Shown: positions 30,201-38,784, counted from the stretch's first letter. The stretch: 64,000 bases of DNA from Hoeflea sp. (GCF_030682515.1 NZ_JAUXOD010000051.1:62001-126000), one strand, 5' to 3'. Notes: generated by a model from the sequence alone, not told the origin. Numbers and translations: made by a program.

Positions 30201-31183
30201 CGACCGTTTTTCAGCCGCTCGACGGTTGGCTTGCCGAATTGTCGATGCTCGGAGAGCCGCTTCTCGATCCAGGCCTGGCGGGCCTCGGGATCTTCCTCGG
30301 CCTGGATGCTGCAGGTGATTTCCAGAACGGCCCGCAGGGTCTGCCCGACCTCAAGCTTGTAGTGGGGCGCGGTGATCGCATCCATTGCCGGATTGACGTA
30401 GAGCAGGACATCGTTCGGATCATACAGCACGATGCCGACGTCCAGCCGGTCGAAGATCTCGTTGAAGCGATTGAGCATCAGGACGTCGGACCCGGCGCCG
30501 CGCGGACCGACAGCCTCGGCGCGTTCGCCCGGTTGATCCGCGGCAATCCAGCGCATCAGCCCGCCATCGGGCAGCGCGGTCTCGCGCCATGGACCGGTTG
30601 CGGTTTTGTGCGGATGGCTCTGCGCCACGATCCGTCCGGTGCCGTCGAACACCGCGATCGGCTGAGCGGCGGATTCGATGGCGGCCTGCAGCAGCCTGTA
30701 GTCGCCCCGCAGGGCCCCGTCAGCGGGCTGGCTGGGCGGCGGCGGGAGAGGTTTCCGGACTTCGGACAGTGCAGGCTCCGGCGCCGCGGTGCCGCCGCCG
30801 GTCTCGAAGCGGACGCCGGCAATGGGCTCGAAATGCCCGACGATGAAGGTCTTGCCGGTGGATTGACGCTTGCGGTGAATGCGGATGCGGTACCGCCCGC
30901 CCTTCAACGGATGGGCGAACAGGGCGACCTGGTCCTTCCCGAAAACCAGGCTGCGGCGCTCCTTCTCGTCGCGGTCGTTCTGTTCGACCGAATCAAAATG
31001 CTGATGGCTCTGCTGACCGATCAAAGAGGCAGGCGCGCAATCCCACAAGGACGCATAGGCGGCATTGACGGCGACATATCGAAGCTCGGAATCCTTGACG
31101 AACGCCGGATTCGCGTCGCTGCCAACCCGCGCGCAAGCCTCCGCCAGAACGTCGTCGCCTTCGAAATTTTCCACATCACCCAC
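27206..31183 (-). CDS. Multi-PAS hybrid sensor histidine kinase with two receiver domains
   Basis: The product is about 1325 residues. I see six PAS-like modules in the first 750 residues; examples of their cores are [61 protein letters not shown] and [15 protein letters not shown]. The HisKA dimerisation domain has its phosphorylated His at residue 779 ([15 protein letters not shown]). The ATPase domain follows, with [16 protein letters not shown] and GTGLGLAI. Two receiver domains come next, with phosphoacceptor Asp at about residues 1069 ([10 protein letters not shown]) and 1243 ([10 protein letters not shown]). No membrane segment, signal peptide or HPt domain is visible, so it should be a cytoplasmic phosphorelay sensor. 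The start is GTG (complement 31181-31183) with GGGGGAG seven bases upstream. The ligand is unknown. Confidence 0.9.
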   Translation of the reverse strand: MGDVENFEGDDVLAEACARVGSDANPAFVKDSELRYVAVNAAYASLWDCAPASLIGQQSHQHFDSVEQNDRDEKERRSLVFGKDQVALFAHPLKGGRYRIRIHRKRQSTGKTFIVGHFEPIAGVRFETGGGTAAPEPALSEVRKPLPPPPSQPADGALRGDYRLLQAAIESAAQPIAVFDGTGRIVAQSHPHKTATGPWRETALPDGGLMRWIAADQPGERAEAVGPRGAGSDVLMLNRFNEIFDRLDVGIVLYDPNDVLLYVNPAMDAITAPHYKLEVGQTLRAVLEITCSIQAEEDPEARQAWIEKRLSEHRQFGKPTVERLKNGRWLRIINKGLNDGCTLGLRIDVTDLKQRESALEGKVAENELFRAILDEMPVSSFVKDEQYRYTYVNRAHGVLTGISSADMIGRDDFAIFGEHGQALRDADVEVMNGYDVIERDADITNANGEALKLIDRKVGFTDPTGRRYLLGTTIDVSEMKRREEEVFEARRLAESHRSDLESAIDAMHMGVVVVDRDHNVELVNDAFFRIWKIKPDDAYLGAPFRRLIDINRHNGIYQVAEEKFEEYIKARLDEIRGGHVEPREFARADGQTMIYSVRALSEGKRMISYFDVTELKQRENELVLARAEAEYAGGLLKSAAGAMAQGLMVTADGRIQFANDTFREMLDVPENMVAPGTTLESYLRNGQDLEIDQDVIASIDGIDGILKRHEEGIAHSLEFQLPKGLWLRVDAKPAANHTMIVTYTDITEAKQRECELKDLLGKAEIADRAKSEFLANMSHEIRTPMNGVLGMAELLSRTELDTRQRTFTDIIVKSGNALLTIINDILDFSKIDAGQMVLDEAPFDMREAIEDVATLISSRAAERDIELIVRIDPGLPSRVVGDMGRVRQIITNLAGNAIKFTESGHVLIELTGTLNATGHLDMTLRVQDTGIGIPKDKLEAVFDKFSQVDNSSTRRHEGTGLGLAITSRLVSLMKGRIRAESTVGEGSVFIVDLSMPVDATAAKARIAPIDVTGSRILVIDDNPVNRAILNEQLSAWGFDACAAVSGQEGIDVLEAAVRLDLPVDAVILDYHMPDMDGVMTARAIRKTFGPDNPPIIMLTSMDLKSSDSDIRKGIVQETLMKPARSSLLLETIVKVLQVAGQGKSRPDRADPKALPQDGGRLSPASMPPKLTVHSSKPDPRAAAPAPASPHSRLDLLVAEDNEVNQIVFTQILEDLGVRYQIADNGGAAFDLWKSHRPALVLMDVSMPVMNGHQATQAIRKAEAEDPGLGHTPVIGVTAHALTGDRERCMEAGMDDYLSKPISPEKLEAKIREWLPSEIAARINQG

Positions 31184-31270
31184 CCGGCAACTCCCCCGAT
31201 GCACGTTTTGGCATGTTTCACAGCCAGTTACATTGCATGGCGGGCTTAAAGAAAACGTTAACCATGGATT

Positions 31271-31285
31271 GCAGGGTAGCCCTGC
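31271..31285. other. Short hairpin in the kinase/mttB intergenic region
   Basis: GCAGGG, TAG, CCCTGC form a perfect 6-base stem with a 3-base loop. It precedes the larger nested dyad at 31294-31383. Confidence 0.35.
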
Positions 31286-31293
31286 CTGCTTAC

Positions 31294-31425
31294 GCGAGAC
31301 TTGTCTTCGGCACCGGACCGGTCCCGCAAAATATGCTTCCCGGCACGGCTTGCAGGAAGCACCGGTCCGGCATAGCGTCTCGCACCATCGTGGCACGCCG
31401 CCGGGGCAAGACCGGTGCCGGCGGC
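31294..31425 (+). promoter_or_regulatory. Candidate structured leader RNA of the mttB homologue
   Basis: Three perfectly paired helices are nested: GCGAGAC (31294-31300) with GTCTCGC (31377-31383), CCGGACCGGT (31313-31322) with ACCGGTCCGG (31361-31370), and GCTTCC (31335-31340) with GGAAGC (31355-31360). A separate hairpin follows, GCCGCCGG (31397-31404) with CCGGCGGC (31418-31425), ending 32 bases before the mttB start. The CCGGACCGGT arm could instead pair with ACCGGTGCCGG (31411-31421, one bulge), which would open that last hairpin. This is the switch-like layout of a riboswitch or attenuator. It matches no class I recognise. Because the pairs are all Watson-Crick, DNA operators or a leader on the opposite strand remain possible. 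Confidence 0.5.
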
Positions 31426-31457
31426 CGAAATCGCGAACATGACGGGGCCAGGTTCAC

Positions 31458-33056
31458 ATGAGCAGCTTTGACGACATCGTACCCGCAGCCATCGAGAACA
31501 CCGCGGGCGCGCCCGAGCGGCGCAAACGCGCCGGCGGCGGACGCGGCGGCGACAGGGGCAAGGGCCGCAAGAGCCCGGCAACCCTGCGCTACCGGTCGAT
31601 CCTGAACAGCCAGGAGCCGTCCCTGCTTCTGTCGGAAGAAGGCCTGGAGGCGATTCACGAGGCCTCGCTCACCGTGCTCGAACAGATCGGCATGGATTTC
31701 ATGCTGGCGGAGGCCCGCGACCGGCTGAAGGCCGGCGGCGCCGATGTCGTGGCCGGAAGCGAGCGGGTGCGGCTCGATCGCGGCCTGATCATGGACCTGG
31801 TCGCCAAGGCGCCCGGCCCGTTCACGCTGCATGCCCGCAATCCCGAGCGCAACATCGAGATCGGCGGCCGCAACATCGCATTCGCGCAGGTGGCGTCGGC
31901 GCCCTACTGCTCGGACCGCGACAATGGCCGCAGGACCGGAACCCAGGAAGACTTCCGCAACCTGATCAAGCTGGCGCAGTCCTTCGACATCATCCACATG
32001 ACCGGCGGCTATCCGGTGGAGCCGACCGACCTGCACGCCTCGGTGCGCCACATCGACTGCCTCTCCGATCTGGTCAAGCTCACGGACAAGCCGTTCCATG
32101 CCTATTCGCTGGGCAGGGAGCGCAATCTTGATGCACTCGAGATCGTGCGCATCGGCCGCGGAATCAGCGCCGAGCAGCTCGACGCCGAGCCGTCGCTGTT
32201 CACCATCATCAACGCGTCCTCGCCGCTGCGCTACGACGCGCCGATGCTGCAGGGCATCATCGAGATGTCGGCGCGCAACCAGGTGGTGGTCATCACCCCG
32301 TTCACGCTGGCGGGCGCCATGGCCCCGGTCACCATCGCCGGCGCGCTGGTGCAGCAGAACGCCGAGGCGCTTGCGGGCATCGCGTTCACGCAGCTCGTCC
32401 GCGCGGGCGCGCCGGTGATCTATGGCGGGTTTACCTCCAATGTCGACATGAAGTCGGGCGCGCCGGCCTTCGGCACACCCGAATACATGAAGGCGGTGAT
32501 GGCGGGCGGGCAGCTGGCGCGGCGCTACGGCGTGCCCTACCGCACCTCCAACACCTGCGCCGCCAACACGCTCGACGCCCAGTCGGCCTACGAGTCGATG
32601 ATGTCGCTGTGGGCCGTGGTCCAGGGCGGCGGCAACTTCATCATGCATGCGGCCGGATGGATGGAGGGCGGGCTGACGGCCTCGTTCGAGAAGTTCATCC
32701 TCGATGTCGACATGCTGCAGATGGTGGCCGAGTTCCTGGCGCCGCTCGACACAAGTCCCGAGGCGCTGGCCATGGACGCGATTGCGGAAGTGGGTCCCGG
32801 CGGGCACTATTTCGGCACCGCCCACACGCTGTCGCGCTACGAGACCGCGTTCTATTCGCCGATCCTGTCGGACTGGCGCAATTTCGAGAGCTGGAGCCTG
32901 GCCGGCCAGCCGACCACCTATGACCACGCCAACCGGGTCTGGAAGGACACATTGGCCAACTACGAGGCGCCGCCGCTCGACGAGGCGATCGCCGAGGAAC
33001 TCGACGCCTTCGTCGCCCGGCGCAAGGGCGAAGGCGGCGTGCCGACCGATTTCTGA
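31458..33056 (+). CDS. MttB (trimethylamine methyltransferase) family protein, non-pyrrolysine
   Basis: The 532-residue TIM-barrel protein belongs to the MttB/COG5598 superfamily. Markers include LTVLEQIGMDFML near the N-terminus, FTLAGAMAPVTIAGALVQQN, and VPYRTSNTCAANTLDAQSAY. True trimethylamine methyltransferases read an in-frame amber codon as pyrrolysine; this frame is uninterrupted, so it is a non-Pyl member. Characterised non-Pyl members transfer methyl groups from quaternary amines such as glycine betaine to a corrinoid protein. No corrinoid protein or reductive activase gene is nearby, so the partner and substrate are unknown. The N-terminal 45 residues are basic and Gly/Arg-rich, and not part of the fold. 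CCAGG lies before the ATG. Confidence 0.85.
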   Translation: MSSFDDIVPAAIENTAGAPERRKRAGGGRGGDRGKGRKSPATLRYRSILNSQEPSLLLSEEGLEAIHEASLTVLEQIGMDFMLAEARDRLKAGGADVVAGSERVRLDRGLIMDLVAKAPGPFTLHARNPERNIEIGGRNIAFAQVASAPYCSDRDNGRRTGTQEDFRNLIKLAQSFDIIHMTGGYPVEPTDLHASVRHIDCLSDLVKLTDKPFHAYSLGRERNLDALEIVRIGRGISAEQLDAEPSLFTIINASSPLRYDAPMLQGIIEMSARNQVVVITPFTLAGAMAPVTIAGALVQQNAEALAGIAFTQLVRAGAPVIYGGFTSNVDMKSGAPAFGTPEYMKAVMAGGQLARRYGVPYRTSNTCAANTLDAQSAYESMMSLWAVVQGGGNFIMHAAGWMEGGLTASFEKFILDVDMLQMVAEFLAPLDTSPEALAMDAIAEVGPGGHYFGTAHTLSRYETAFYSPILSDWRNFESWSLAGQPTTYDHANRVWKDTLANYEAPPLDEAIAEELDAFVARRKGEGGVPTDF

Positions 33057-33944
33057 TCAGACGATCACCCTCGTCCGGCGATTGGTGAGCCAGACGCCGA
33101 CGACGGCGATCAGGGTTCCGAGGATCATCGGGCCGGTCAGCGCCTCGCCGAACAGCAGCCAGCTCTCGATCGCCACCGCCGGCGGCACCAGATAGGTGAG
33201 CGAAGCGGCTCGGGAGACCTGGCCGCGGCGGATGAGATACAAGAGCAGCATGATGGAGACCAGCGACAGGCCGAGCACCGACCAGCCCATGGCGAGCGCG
33301 AATTCGAGGCTCCAGTCGATCCGCAGCGGCTCGATCAGCAGCGCCATCGGCAGCACCACCGATACGCCTCCGACATATTGCAGCGTGGCGATGGCGCGCA
33401 GGTCGCCCTGCTGCAAGTGCTTTTTCTGGTAGATCGTGCCATAGGCCACCGAGGCCATGGCGGCGACATTGATCAGCAGCGGCGTCAGGGCCGCGCGGAG
33501 GAGGTCGGCGTCGAGCATCAGCAGCCCGGGCAGGATGGCCACCAGCAGGCCGGCAAGGCCCAGCGCAACGCCGAGCTTCTGGGGTCGGGTCAAACGTTCT
33601 CCGACAAGGTAGGGCGCCGCGACCGCCGTCATCAGCGGCTGTAGGGCAGCAATCAGCCCGGATATGGACGCGGGCACCCCTTGCGAGATGGCCCACCAGA
33701 CACCGCCCAGGTAGATGCCATGCAGGAACACGCCCGAGACGATGCCGTGCAGGAACCCGGCTCGGGTCCTGGGCCAGGCCGCACGGCTCACAATCGTGAT
33801 CACCGCAAAAAGTGCTGCAGCAATGGTGAAGCGCAGGCTGAGGAAGGTCAGCGGATCGGCATGCGGGCTCGCATATTTGGCGGCGATCCAACCGGTCGAC
33901 CAGAGCAGGACGAACAGGGCCGGGGCGATACGATCAAGCGTCAT
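33057..33944 (-). CDS. EamA/DMT family permease
   Basis: The 295-residue membrane protein has ten hydrophobic helices in two EamA repeats of about 140 residues. The first opens with LFVLLWSTGWIAAKYASPHA, the typical start of RhaT/EamA-type permeases, and the second repeat begins around residue 150. Members export amino acids and other metabolites, or import some solutes; the substrate here is not predictable. Its stop directly abuts the mttB stop on the opposite strand (33056/33057). Confidence 0.85.
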   Translation of the reverse strand: MTLDRIAPALFVLLWSTGWIAAKYASPHADPLTFLSLRFTIAAALFAVITIVSRAAWPRTRAGFLHGIVSGVFLHGIYLGGVWWAISQGVPASISGLIAALQPLMTAVAAPYLVGERLTRPQKLGVALGLAGLLVAILPGLLMLDADLLRAALTPLLINVAAMASVAYGTIYQKKHLQQGDLRAIATLQYVGGVSVVLPMALLIEPLRIDWSLEFALAMGWSVLGLSLVSIMLLLYLIRRGQVSRAASLTYLVPPAVAIESWLLFGEALTGPMILGTLIAVVGVWLTNRRTRVIV

Positions 33945-34083
33945 GAAACGGGGCCTTATTGCCAGAGCGCCGGAGGCGCGGTCGCGAACGGCGGCGCCTG
34001 GAAGCGTTAGACACCTACCCCTTGCTTATGCAAGCCCGTTGTCCGCTCTTCAAGGAAATCAACCGCCTGGGCATCCCGGCATT

Positions 34084-34153
34084 GCGGCCTGCCCGCAACA
34101 TTTCTTGAAAAAATCGCGCGCGCGCCGCACTGCAGAGAATTCCTGCACGGTTC
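34084..34153 (+). promoter_or_regulatory. Possible promoter of the ATP-grasp/Anbu operon (coordinates 34084-34153 region; boxes at 34153-34158 and 34078-34084 as read below)
   Basis: The likely promoter boxes are CTTGCT at 34153-34158 and CTTATA at 34178-34183, separated by 19 bases, about 25 bases before the GTG start. The match is weak and the spacing is long, so this is only a suggestion. The start and end fields here are unreliable; use the box positions in this sentence. Confidence 0.1.
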
Positions 34154-34184
34154 TTGCTTTCTCAAACCTGATACGATCTTATAC
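34153..34184 (+). promoter_or_regulatory. Weak promoter candidate before the ATP-grasp/Anbu operon
   Basis: CTTGCT (34153-34158) and CTTATA (34178-34183) resemble alphaproteobacterial -35 and -10 boxes but are 19 bases apart. They lie immediately before the ribosome-binding site GGGAG (about 34193-34197) of the first cassette gene. Such a short leader would be about 20 bases. Confidence is low because spacing and box quality are both poor. Confidence 0.25.
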
Positions 34185-34207
34185 AGTCAAAAGGGAGCGA
34201 CAAACAC

Positions 34208-35617
34208 GTGCCTTTCGATGAAATGCTGACGTCGGACAGCCTTCCGCGAGAACCCTACAAAGGGTACTTCAACTGGCACTCGCAACAAAAGACGTCCGAT
34301 CTGATCAAGAAATCGCGGGACGCGGAGAGCATATTCCGCAAGACCGGCATCACCTTCGCGGTCTACGGCAAGGAAGATTCATCGGAACGTCTCATTCCCT
34401 TCGACATCGTGCCGCGCATCATCTCCGGCTCCGAATGGCGCAAGCTGGCGCAGGGTATCGAACAGCGGGTGATGGCGCTCAACGCCTTTCTCGACGACAT
34501 CTACCACAAGCAGGAAATCATCAAGGCCGGCCGCGTGCCGCGCGCGCTGATCGAGAAGAACGATGCGTTCCTGCCGGAAATGATCGGCATGCGTCCGCCG
34601 GGCGGCGTCTACACCCACATCATCGGGACCGACATCGTGCGCACCGGCGAAGGCGAGTTCTATGTGCTGGAGGACAATGCGCGCACGCCGTCGGGCGTCT
34701 CCTACATGCTCGAGAACCGCGAGACCATGATGCAGATGTTTCCCGAGCTGTTTCACCTCAACAAGGTGCGGCCGGTCGAGAACTATCCCAAGCTGTTGCG
34801 CCAGAGCCTGGCGGCGGTGGCACCTCCGGGCTGCACCGGCAAGCCGCGGATCGCGGTGCTGACGCCCGGGATCTTCAATTCTGCCTTCTACGAGCATGCC
34901 TATCTCGCCGACCAGATGGGCGTCGAACTGGTCGAGGGCTCCGACCTGCGCGTCATCAACGGCAAGGTGGCGATGCGCACGACGCTCGGCTACGAGGCGA
35001 TCGACGTGCTCTACCGCCGCGTCGATGACGATTATCTCGATCCCCTGAGCTTCCGTCCGGATTCGACACTGGGGGTGCCCGGCATCATGGACGTCTACCG
35101 GGCGGGCAACATCACCATCGCCAACGCGCCCGGCACCGGGATCGCCGACGACAAGGCGATCTATTCCTACATGCCCGATATCGTCGAATTCTACACGGGC
35201 CAGAAGCCGATCCTCGAGAACGTGCCGACCTTCCGCTGTTCGGAGCCGGACACGCTGCAATATGTGCTCGAGCACCTGGCCGAACTGGTGGTCAAGGAAG
35301 TGCACGGATCGGGCGGCTACGGCATGCTGGTGGGACCTGCGGCCTCCAAGCGCGAACGCACGGACTTCGCCGCCAAGCTCAAGGCGCGTCCGGGCAACTA
35401 CATCGCCCAGCCGACGCTGTCGCTGTCGACCGTGCCGATCCTGGTCAAGAAGGGCCTGGCGCCGCGGCATGTGGACCTCAGGCCGTTCGTTCTGGTCTCC
35501 AACAAGGTCCAGATCATTCCCGGCGGGCTCACGCGCGTGGCGCTCAAGGAAGGCTCGCTCGTCGTCAACTCCAGCCAGGGAGGCGGCACCAAGGACACCT
35601 GGGTGCTGGAGGACTGA
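34208..35617 (+). CDS. Circularly permuted type 2 ATP-grasp protein
   Basis: The 469-residue protein belongs to the DUF404/DUF407 family, predicted ATP-grasp ligases with a circular permutation. Visible features are the N-terminal FDIVPRIISGSEWRKLAQGI, THIIGTDIVRTGEGEFYVLE, DNARTPSGVSYMLENR, and the nucleotide-binding region KEVHGSGGYGMLVGP with FVLVSNKVQIIPGGLTRVA. Such enzymes are predicted to form amide or peptide bonds using ATP; no product has been shown. It starts at GTG 34208 with GGGAG about ten bases upstream; an ATG six codons later is an alternative. It is first of four genes in the cassette, one base before the alpha-E gene. Confidence 0.9.
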   Translation: MPFDEMLTSDSLPREPYKGYFNWHSQQKTSDLIKKSRDAESIFRKTGITFAVYGKEDSSERLIPFDIVPRIISGSEWRKLAQGIEQRVMALNAFLDDIYHKQEIIKAGRVPRALIEKNDAFLPEMIGMRPPGGVYTHIIGTDIVRTGEGEFYVLEDNARTPSGVSYMLENRETMMQMFPELFHLNKVRPVENYPKLLRQSLAAVAPPGCTGKPRIAVLTPGIFNSAFYEHAYLADQMGVELVEGSDLRVINGKVAMRTTLGYEAIDVLYRRVDDDYLDPLSFRPDSTLGVPGIMDVYRAGNITIANAPGTGIADDKAIYSYMPDIVEFYTGQKPILENVPTFRCSEPDTLQYVLEHLAELVVKEVHGSGGYGMLVGPAASKRERTDFAAKLKARPGNYIAQPTLSLSTVPILVKKGLAPRHVDLRPFVLVSNKVQIIPGGLTRVALKEGSLVVNSSQGGGTKDTWVLED

Positions 35618-35618
35618 C

Positions 35619-36563
35619 ATGCTGGGAAGAACCGCAAACGGCCTGTTCTGGATGTTCCGCTACATCGAGCGCGCGGAGAACACGGCGCGTCTGATCGATG
35701 CCGGCCTGAGGATGTCATTGACCCGCATGCACGGGCATGAGGAGGAATGGGAATCGGTGCTGCGCAGTTCCGGCGTGTTCAATTCCTACAGCGCCACCAA
35801 TGCCAAGGTCACCGGCGCGGATGCCGTCAACTACCTGCTGCGCGACACATCCAACCCGTCAAGCATCCTGTCGGCCATCGAGGCTGCGCGCAACAATGGC
35901 CGCATGGTGCGCACCGCGCTCACGCGCGAGGCCTGGGAAGCCACCAACGAATGCTACCTCGACATCAAGGCCCAGCTGGCGCGGAAGATTTCGGGCGACG
36001 AGATGCCCGAGATCATCAACACCATCAAGCAGCGCACCGGGCTGATCCGCGGCGCCTTTCACGGCACCATGCTGCGCAACGAGATCTACAATTTCTCTCG
36101 GATCGGCACCTTCATCGAGCGCGCCGACAACACCTCGCGCATTCTCGACGTGAAATACTACGTGCTGCTGCCCGCGGTGTCCTATGTCGGTTCCTCGCTC
36201 GACAACGTGCAGTGGGAATCGATCCTCCGCTCGGTTTCGGCGCACCGGTCCTATGGCTGGGTCTATGATGACGACTACAAGCCGGCCAACATCGCCGATT
36301 TCCTGATCCTCAATGGCCGGATGCCGCGGTCGCTTGCCTATTGCTACGACAAGATCACGGCGAATCTCGGCTACCTCGAACGGGAGTATGGCGAACGGAC
36401 GACCTGCCACGAGACCGCGGCGGCGACACTGGGCATGCTGCGCGAGCGCGAGATCCAGTCGATCATGGATTTCGGCCTGCACGAGTTTCTCCAGGATTTC
36501 ATCAGCCATAACAGCCGGGTTGCTGCCGAGATCTCAGAAGCCTACCGGTTCTACCAGGACTGA
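35619..36563 (+). CDS. Alpha-E domain-containing protein
   Basis: The 314-residue, almost wholly helical protein is of the DUF403/alpha-E family. Diagnostic parts are LFWMFRYIERAENTARLIDA at the N-terminus, the second RIGTFIERADNTSRILDVKY repeat and NGRMPRSLAYCY. The repeated ERAxNT(A/S)R motif is the family hallmark. Biochemical activity is unknown. The family almost always follows the permuted ATP-grasp gene, and some genomes fuse the two, so a complex is likely. The ATG follows the ATP-grasp stop by one base (TGACATG). Confidence 0.9.
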   Translation: MLGRTANGLFWMFRYIERAENTARLIDAGLRMSLTRMHGHEEEWESVLRSSGVFNSYSATNAKVTGADAVNYLLRDTSNPSSILSAIEAARNNGRMVRTALTREAWEATNECYLDIKAQLARKISGDEMPEIINTIKQRTGLIRGAFHGTMLRNEIYNFSRIGTFIERADNTSRILDVKYYVLLPAVSYVGSSLDNVQWESILRSVSAHRSYGWVYDDDYKPANIADFLILNGRMPRSLAYCYDKITANLGYLEREYGERTTCHETAAATLGMLREREIQSIMDFGLHEFLQDFISHNSRVAAEISEAYRFYQD

Positions 36564-36567
36564 TCCG

Positions 36568-37362
36568 ATGCAACTGAAAATCTCCCATGTGACGGACTAT
36601 GCCTACGCGGAACCGGTTCGCTATGCCCTGCAGCGCCTGAGGCTGACGCCGCAGGACAGCCCGCTGCAGACCGTGCGTTCCTGGTCGACCCATGTCGAGG
36701 GCGGCGCGGTCGAGGCGCGCTACATCGACCATTTCGGCAATGTGGTGGAACTGGTGAGCGCCAGCCGCAACACCGAGGCGATCAAGGTGGTGGCGTCGGG
36801 GATCGTGGAAACCCATGACAAGATCGGCGTGTGCGGCCCGCACCGGGCCTACATGCCGCTGTGGCTCTACCAGCGCGATACCGCCCTGACCAAGCCGGGC
36901 AAGATGATCCGCGAACTGGCCCGCAGCATCGAAAAGGGCAAGCCGCTCGAACAACTCCATGGCCTGATGACCAAACTGCACGAGGCGATGGCCTATGTGC
37001 CGGGGGCGACCCAGACCCATACGCTGGCCGAAGACGCGCTGGCCGCGGGCAAGGGGGTGTGCCAGGACCACGCCCAGGCCTTTGCGGCGGCGGCGCGGGT
37101 GATGGGGTTTCCGGCGCGCTATGTCTCGGGATACCTGATGATGGAGGAGACGCCCGACCAGGCCGCGAGCCACGCCTGGGCGGAGGCCCATGTCGACGGG
37201 CTGGGCTGGGTGGGCTTCGATGCCGCCAACGACATGTCGCCCGACGACCGCTATGTCCACATCGCCTACGGCCTCGACTACAAGGACGCCGCACCCATAT
37301 CTGGCATTCGCACCGGGACCGGCGAAGAACAGCTTGCAGTCCGCATCACAGTGGAGCAATAA
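36568..37362 (+). CDS. Transglutaminase-like cysteine peptidase
   Basis: The 264-residue protein has an N-terminal beta-rich domain (ISHVTDYAYAEPVRYALQRL, typical of the bacterial transglutaminase N-terminal region) and a transglutaminase-like core. The catalytic Cys is residue 165 (GKGVCQDHAQAF), the His 202 (SHAWAEAHV) and the Asp 218 (GWVGFDAAND). No signal peptide is seen, so it should act in the cytoplasm. Such proteins usually work as peptidases or amide-forming transferases. It follows the alpha-E gene by four bases and precedes Anbu; together the set suggests synthesis and removal of a peptide or amide tag. Confidence 0.9.
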   Translation: MQLKISHVTDYAYAEPVRYALQRLRLTPQDSPLQTVRSWSTHVEGGAVEARYIDHFGNVVELVSASRNTEAIKVVASGIVETHDKIGVCGPHRAYMPLWLYQRDTALTKPGKMIRELARSIEKGKPLEQLHGLMTKLHEAMAYVPGATQTHTLAEDALAAGKGVCQDHAQAFAAAARVMGFPARYVSGYLMMEETPDQAASHAWAEAHVDGLGWVGFDAANDMSPDDRYVHIAYGLDYKDAAPISGIRTGTGEEQLAVRITVEQ

Positions 37363-37399
37363 GATTCGGGCGGGATTTTAAAGGGCGGATTCGCGAATC

Positions 37400-38134
37400 A
37401 TGACTTATTGCGTCGGGCTTCGCCTCAACAGGGGCATGATCTTCATGTCCGACACGCGCACCAATGCCGGCGTCGACAACATCTCGACATTCCGCAAGAT
37501 GTACACCTGGTGCAAGCCCGGCAACCGGCTGATCACGCTGCTGTCGGCGGGGAACCTGGCGACCACGCAGACCGTCGTCAGCATGCTCGAGGAGCACACC
37601 AAGGCCGCCCACGACCGGCATCCCGACATCATGGAGGCGCCCTCGATGTTCGAGGTGGCGCGGCTGGTCGGCGAGACGGTGCGCGACGTCATCAAGACCG
37701 CAACCGATGGCGGATACCAGAGCGAATCCACCTTCAGTGCCACCTTCATTCTCGGCGGACAGGTCGAGGGCGGCGCGATGCGGATGTTCCTGATCTATCC
37801 GGAAGGCAATTTCATCGAGGCCACCGAGGACAATCCGTTCTTCCAGATCGGCGAGCACAAATACGGCAAGCCGATCCTGGTGCGAGCCTATGACCCGGAC
37901 ATGAGCTTCGAAATGGCGACGAAGCTGCTTTATGTCTCGTTCGATTCGACGCTGAAATCGAACCTCTCGGTCGGCCTGCCGCTGGACCTGCAGTTCTACG
38001 AGCGCGACAGCCTGACCAAGGGCTATCAAAAGCGCATCCAGGCGAGCGACCCCTATTATCGCAAGATCTCGGACGGCTGGTCTGATGCCTTGCGGGCAGC
38101 GTTCAACAGCCTTCCGGATTTCGAGCGCGACTGA
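37400..38134 (+). CDS. Anbu, proteasome-type peptidase
   Basis: Anbu (bacterial proteasome homologue) is an Ntn-hydrolase-fold protein related to HslV and 20S beta subunits. The 244-residue sequence starts MTYCVGLRLNRGMIFMSDTR, so removal of Met would expose Thr as the N-terminal nucleophile. SDTRTNAG and STFRKMYTW hold the expected acidic and lysine positions. There is no propeptide. Characterised Anbu proteins form open helical or ring assemblies, and peptidase activity has been weak or absent with standard substrates. It is last in the ATP-grasp/alpha-E/transglutaminase cassette, a conserved pairing. No dedicated AAA ATPase gene is present nearby. The gene converges on ureG. Confidence 0.93.
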   Translation: MTYCVGLRLNRGMIFMSDTRTNAGVDNISTFRKMYTWCKPGNRLITLLSAGNLATTQTVVSMLEEHTKAAHDRHPDIMEAPSMFEVARLVGETVRDVIKTATDGGYQSESTFSATFILGGQVEGGAMRMFLIYPEGNFIEATEDNPFFQIGEHKYGKPILVRAYDPDMSFEMATKLLYVSFDSTLKSNLSVGLPLDLQFYERDSLTKGYQKRIQASDPYYRKISDGWSDALRAAFNSLPDFERD

Positions 38135-38151
38135 TCCTTCCCAAGGCCGAT

Positions 38152-38784
38152 CTACTGCGCGGCAGACGCGACGCGCAGACCGCCAGCCTGTTCAATGAAC
38201 GAAACAATCTCCTCCACGCCCGCGCCGCGGCGCATGTCGGTGAACAGATGCGGACGGCCCTTGCGGCCGACTGAGGCGTCGCGTTCCATGACCGCAAGAT
38301 CGGCGCCGACATGGGGCGCCAGATCCATCTTGTTGATGACCAGCAGGTCCGAGCGCGTGATCGCCGGGCCGCCCTTGCGCGGGATTTCCTCGCCCTGGCA
38401 GACCGAGATCACGTAGATGGTCAGGTCGGCGAGATCAGGCGAAAAGGTGGCGGCGAGATTGTCGCCGCCCGATTCGATGAAGATGATGTCGAGACCCGGG
38501 TGCCGCGCATTGAGTTGATCGATGGCGCGCAGATTGAGCGAGGCGTCCTCGCGGATCGCCGTGTGCGGACAGCCGCCGGTTTCCACGCCGATCACCCTGT
38601 CAGAGGGCAGCGCCTGCATCCTCACCAGCGCCTCGGCATCCTCGCGGGTGTAGATGTCGTTGGTGATGACGCCGATCGACCAGGTGTCGCGCATCGCCTT
38701 GCAGAGCTTGTCGGTGAGCGCGGTCTTGCCAGAGCCGACGGGGCCGCCGATGCCGACGCGCAGGGGTCCATTGGGTGAGGTCAT
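38152..38784 (-). CDS. ureG: Urease accessory GTPase UreG
   Basis: UreG hydrolyses GTP to drive nickel insertion into apo-urease together with UreD, UreF and UreE. The 210-residue protein has the P-loop [17 protein letters not shown], the CPH nickel-binding motif in [35 protein letters not shown] and the guanine motif VINKMDLAP. It overlaps the ureF stop by four bases and ends the urease gene group. Confidence 0.96.
   Translation of the reverse strand: MTSPNGPLRVGIGGPVGSGKTALTDKLCKAMRDTWSIGVITNDIYTREDAEALVRMQALPSDRVIGVETGGCPHTAIREDASLNLRAIDQLNARHPGLDIIFIESGGDNLAATFSPDLADLTIYVISVCQGEEIPRKGGPAITRSDLLVINKMDLAPHVGADLAVMERDASVGRKGRPHLFTDMRRGAGVEEIVSFIEQAGGLRVASAAQ

Noticed and set aside
31458-33056. 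Pyrrolysine-containing trimethylamine methyltransferase
   Set aside because: The frame has no internal amber codon and no pylTSBCD genes are in view, so it is a non-Pyl superfamily member.
34084-34153. A duplicate promoter entry for the ATP-grasp operon
   Set aside because: One feature entry for this promoter carries reversed and unreliable coordinates; only the entry at 34153-34184 should be used, and it too is weak.
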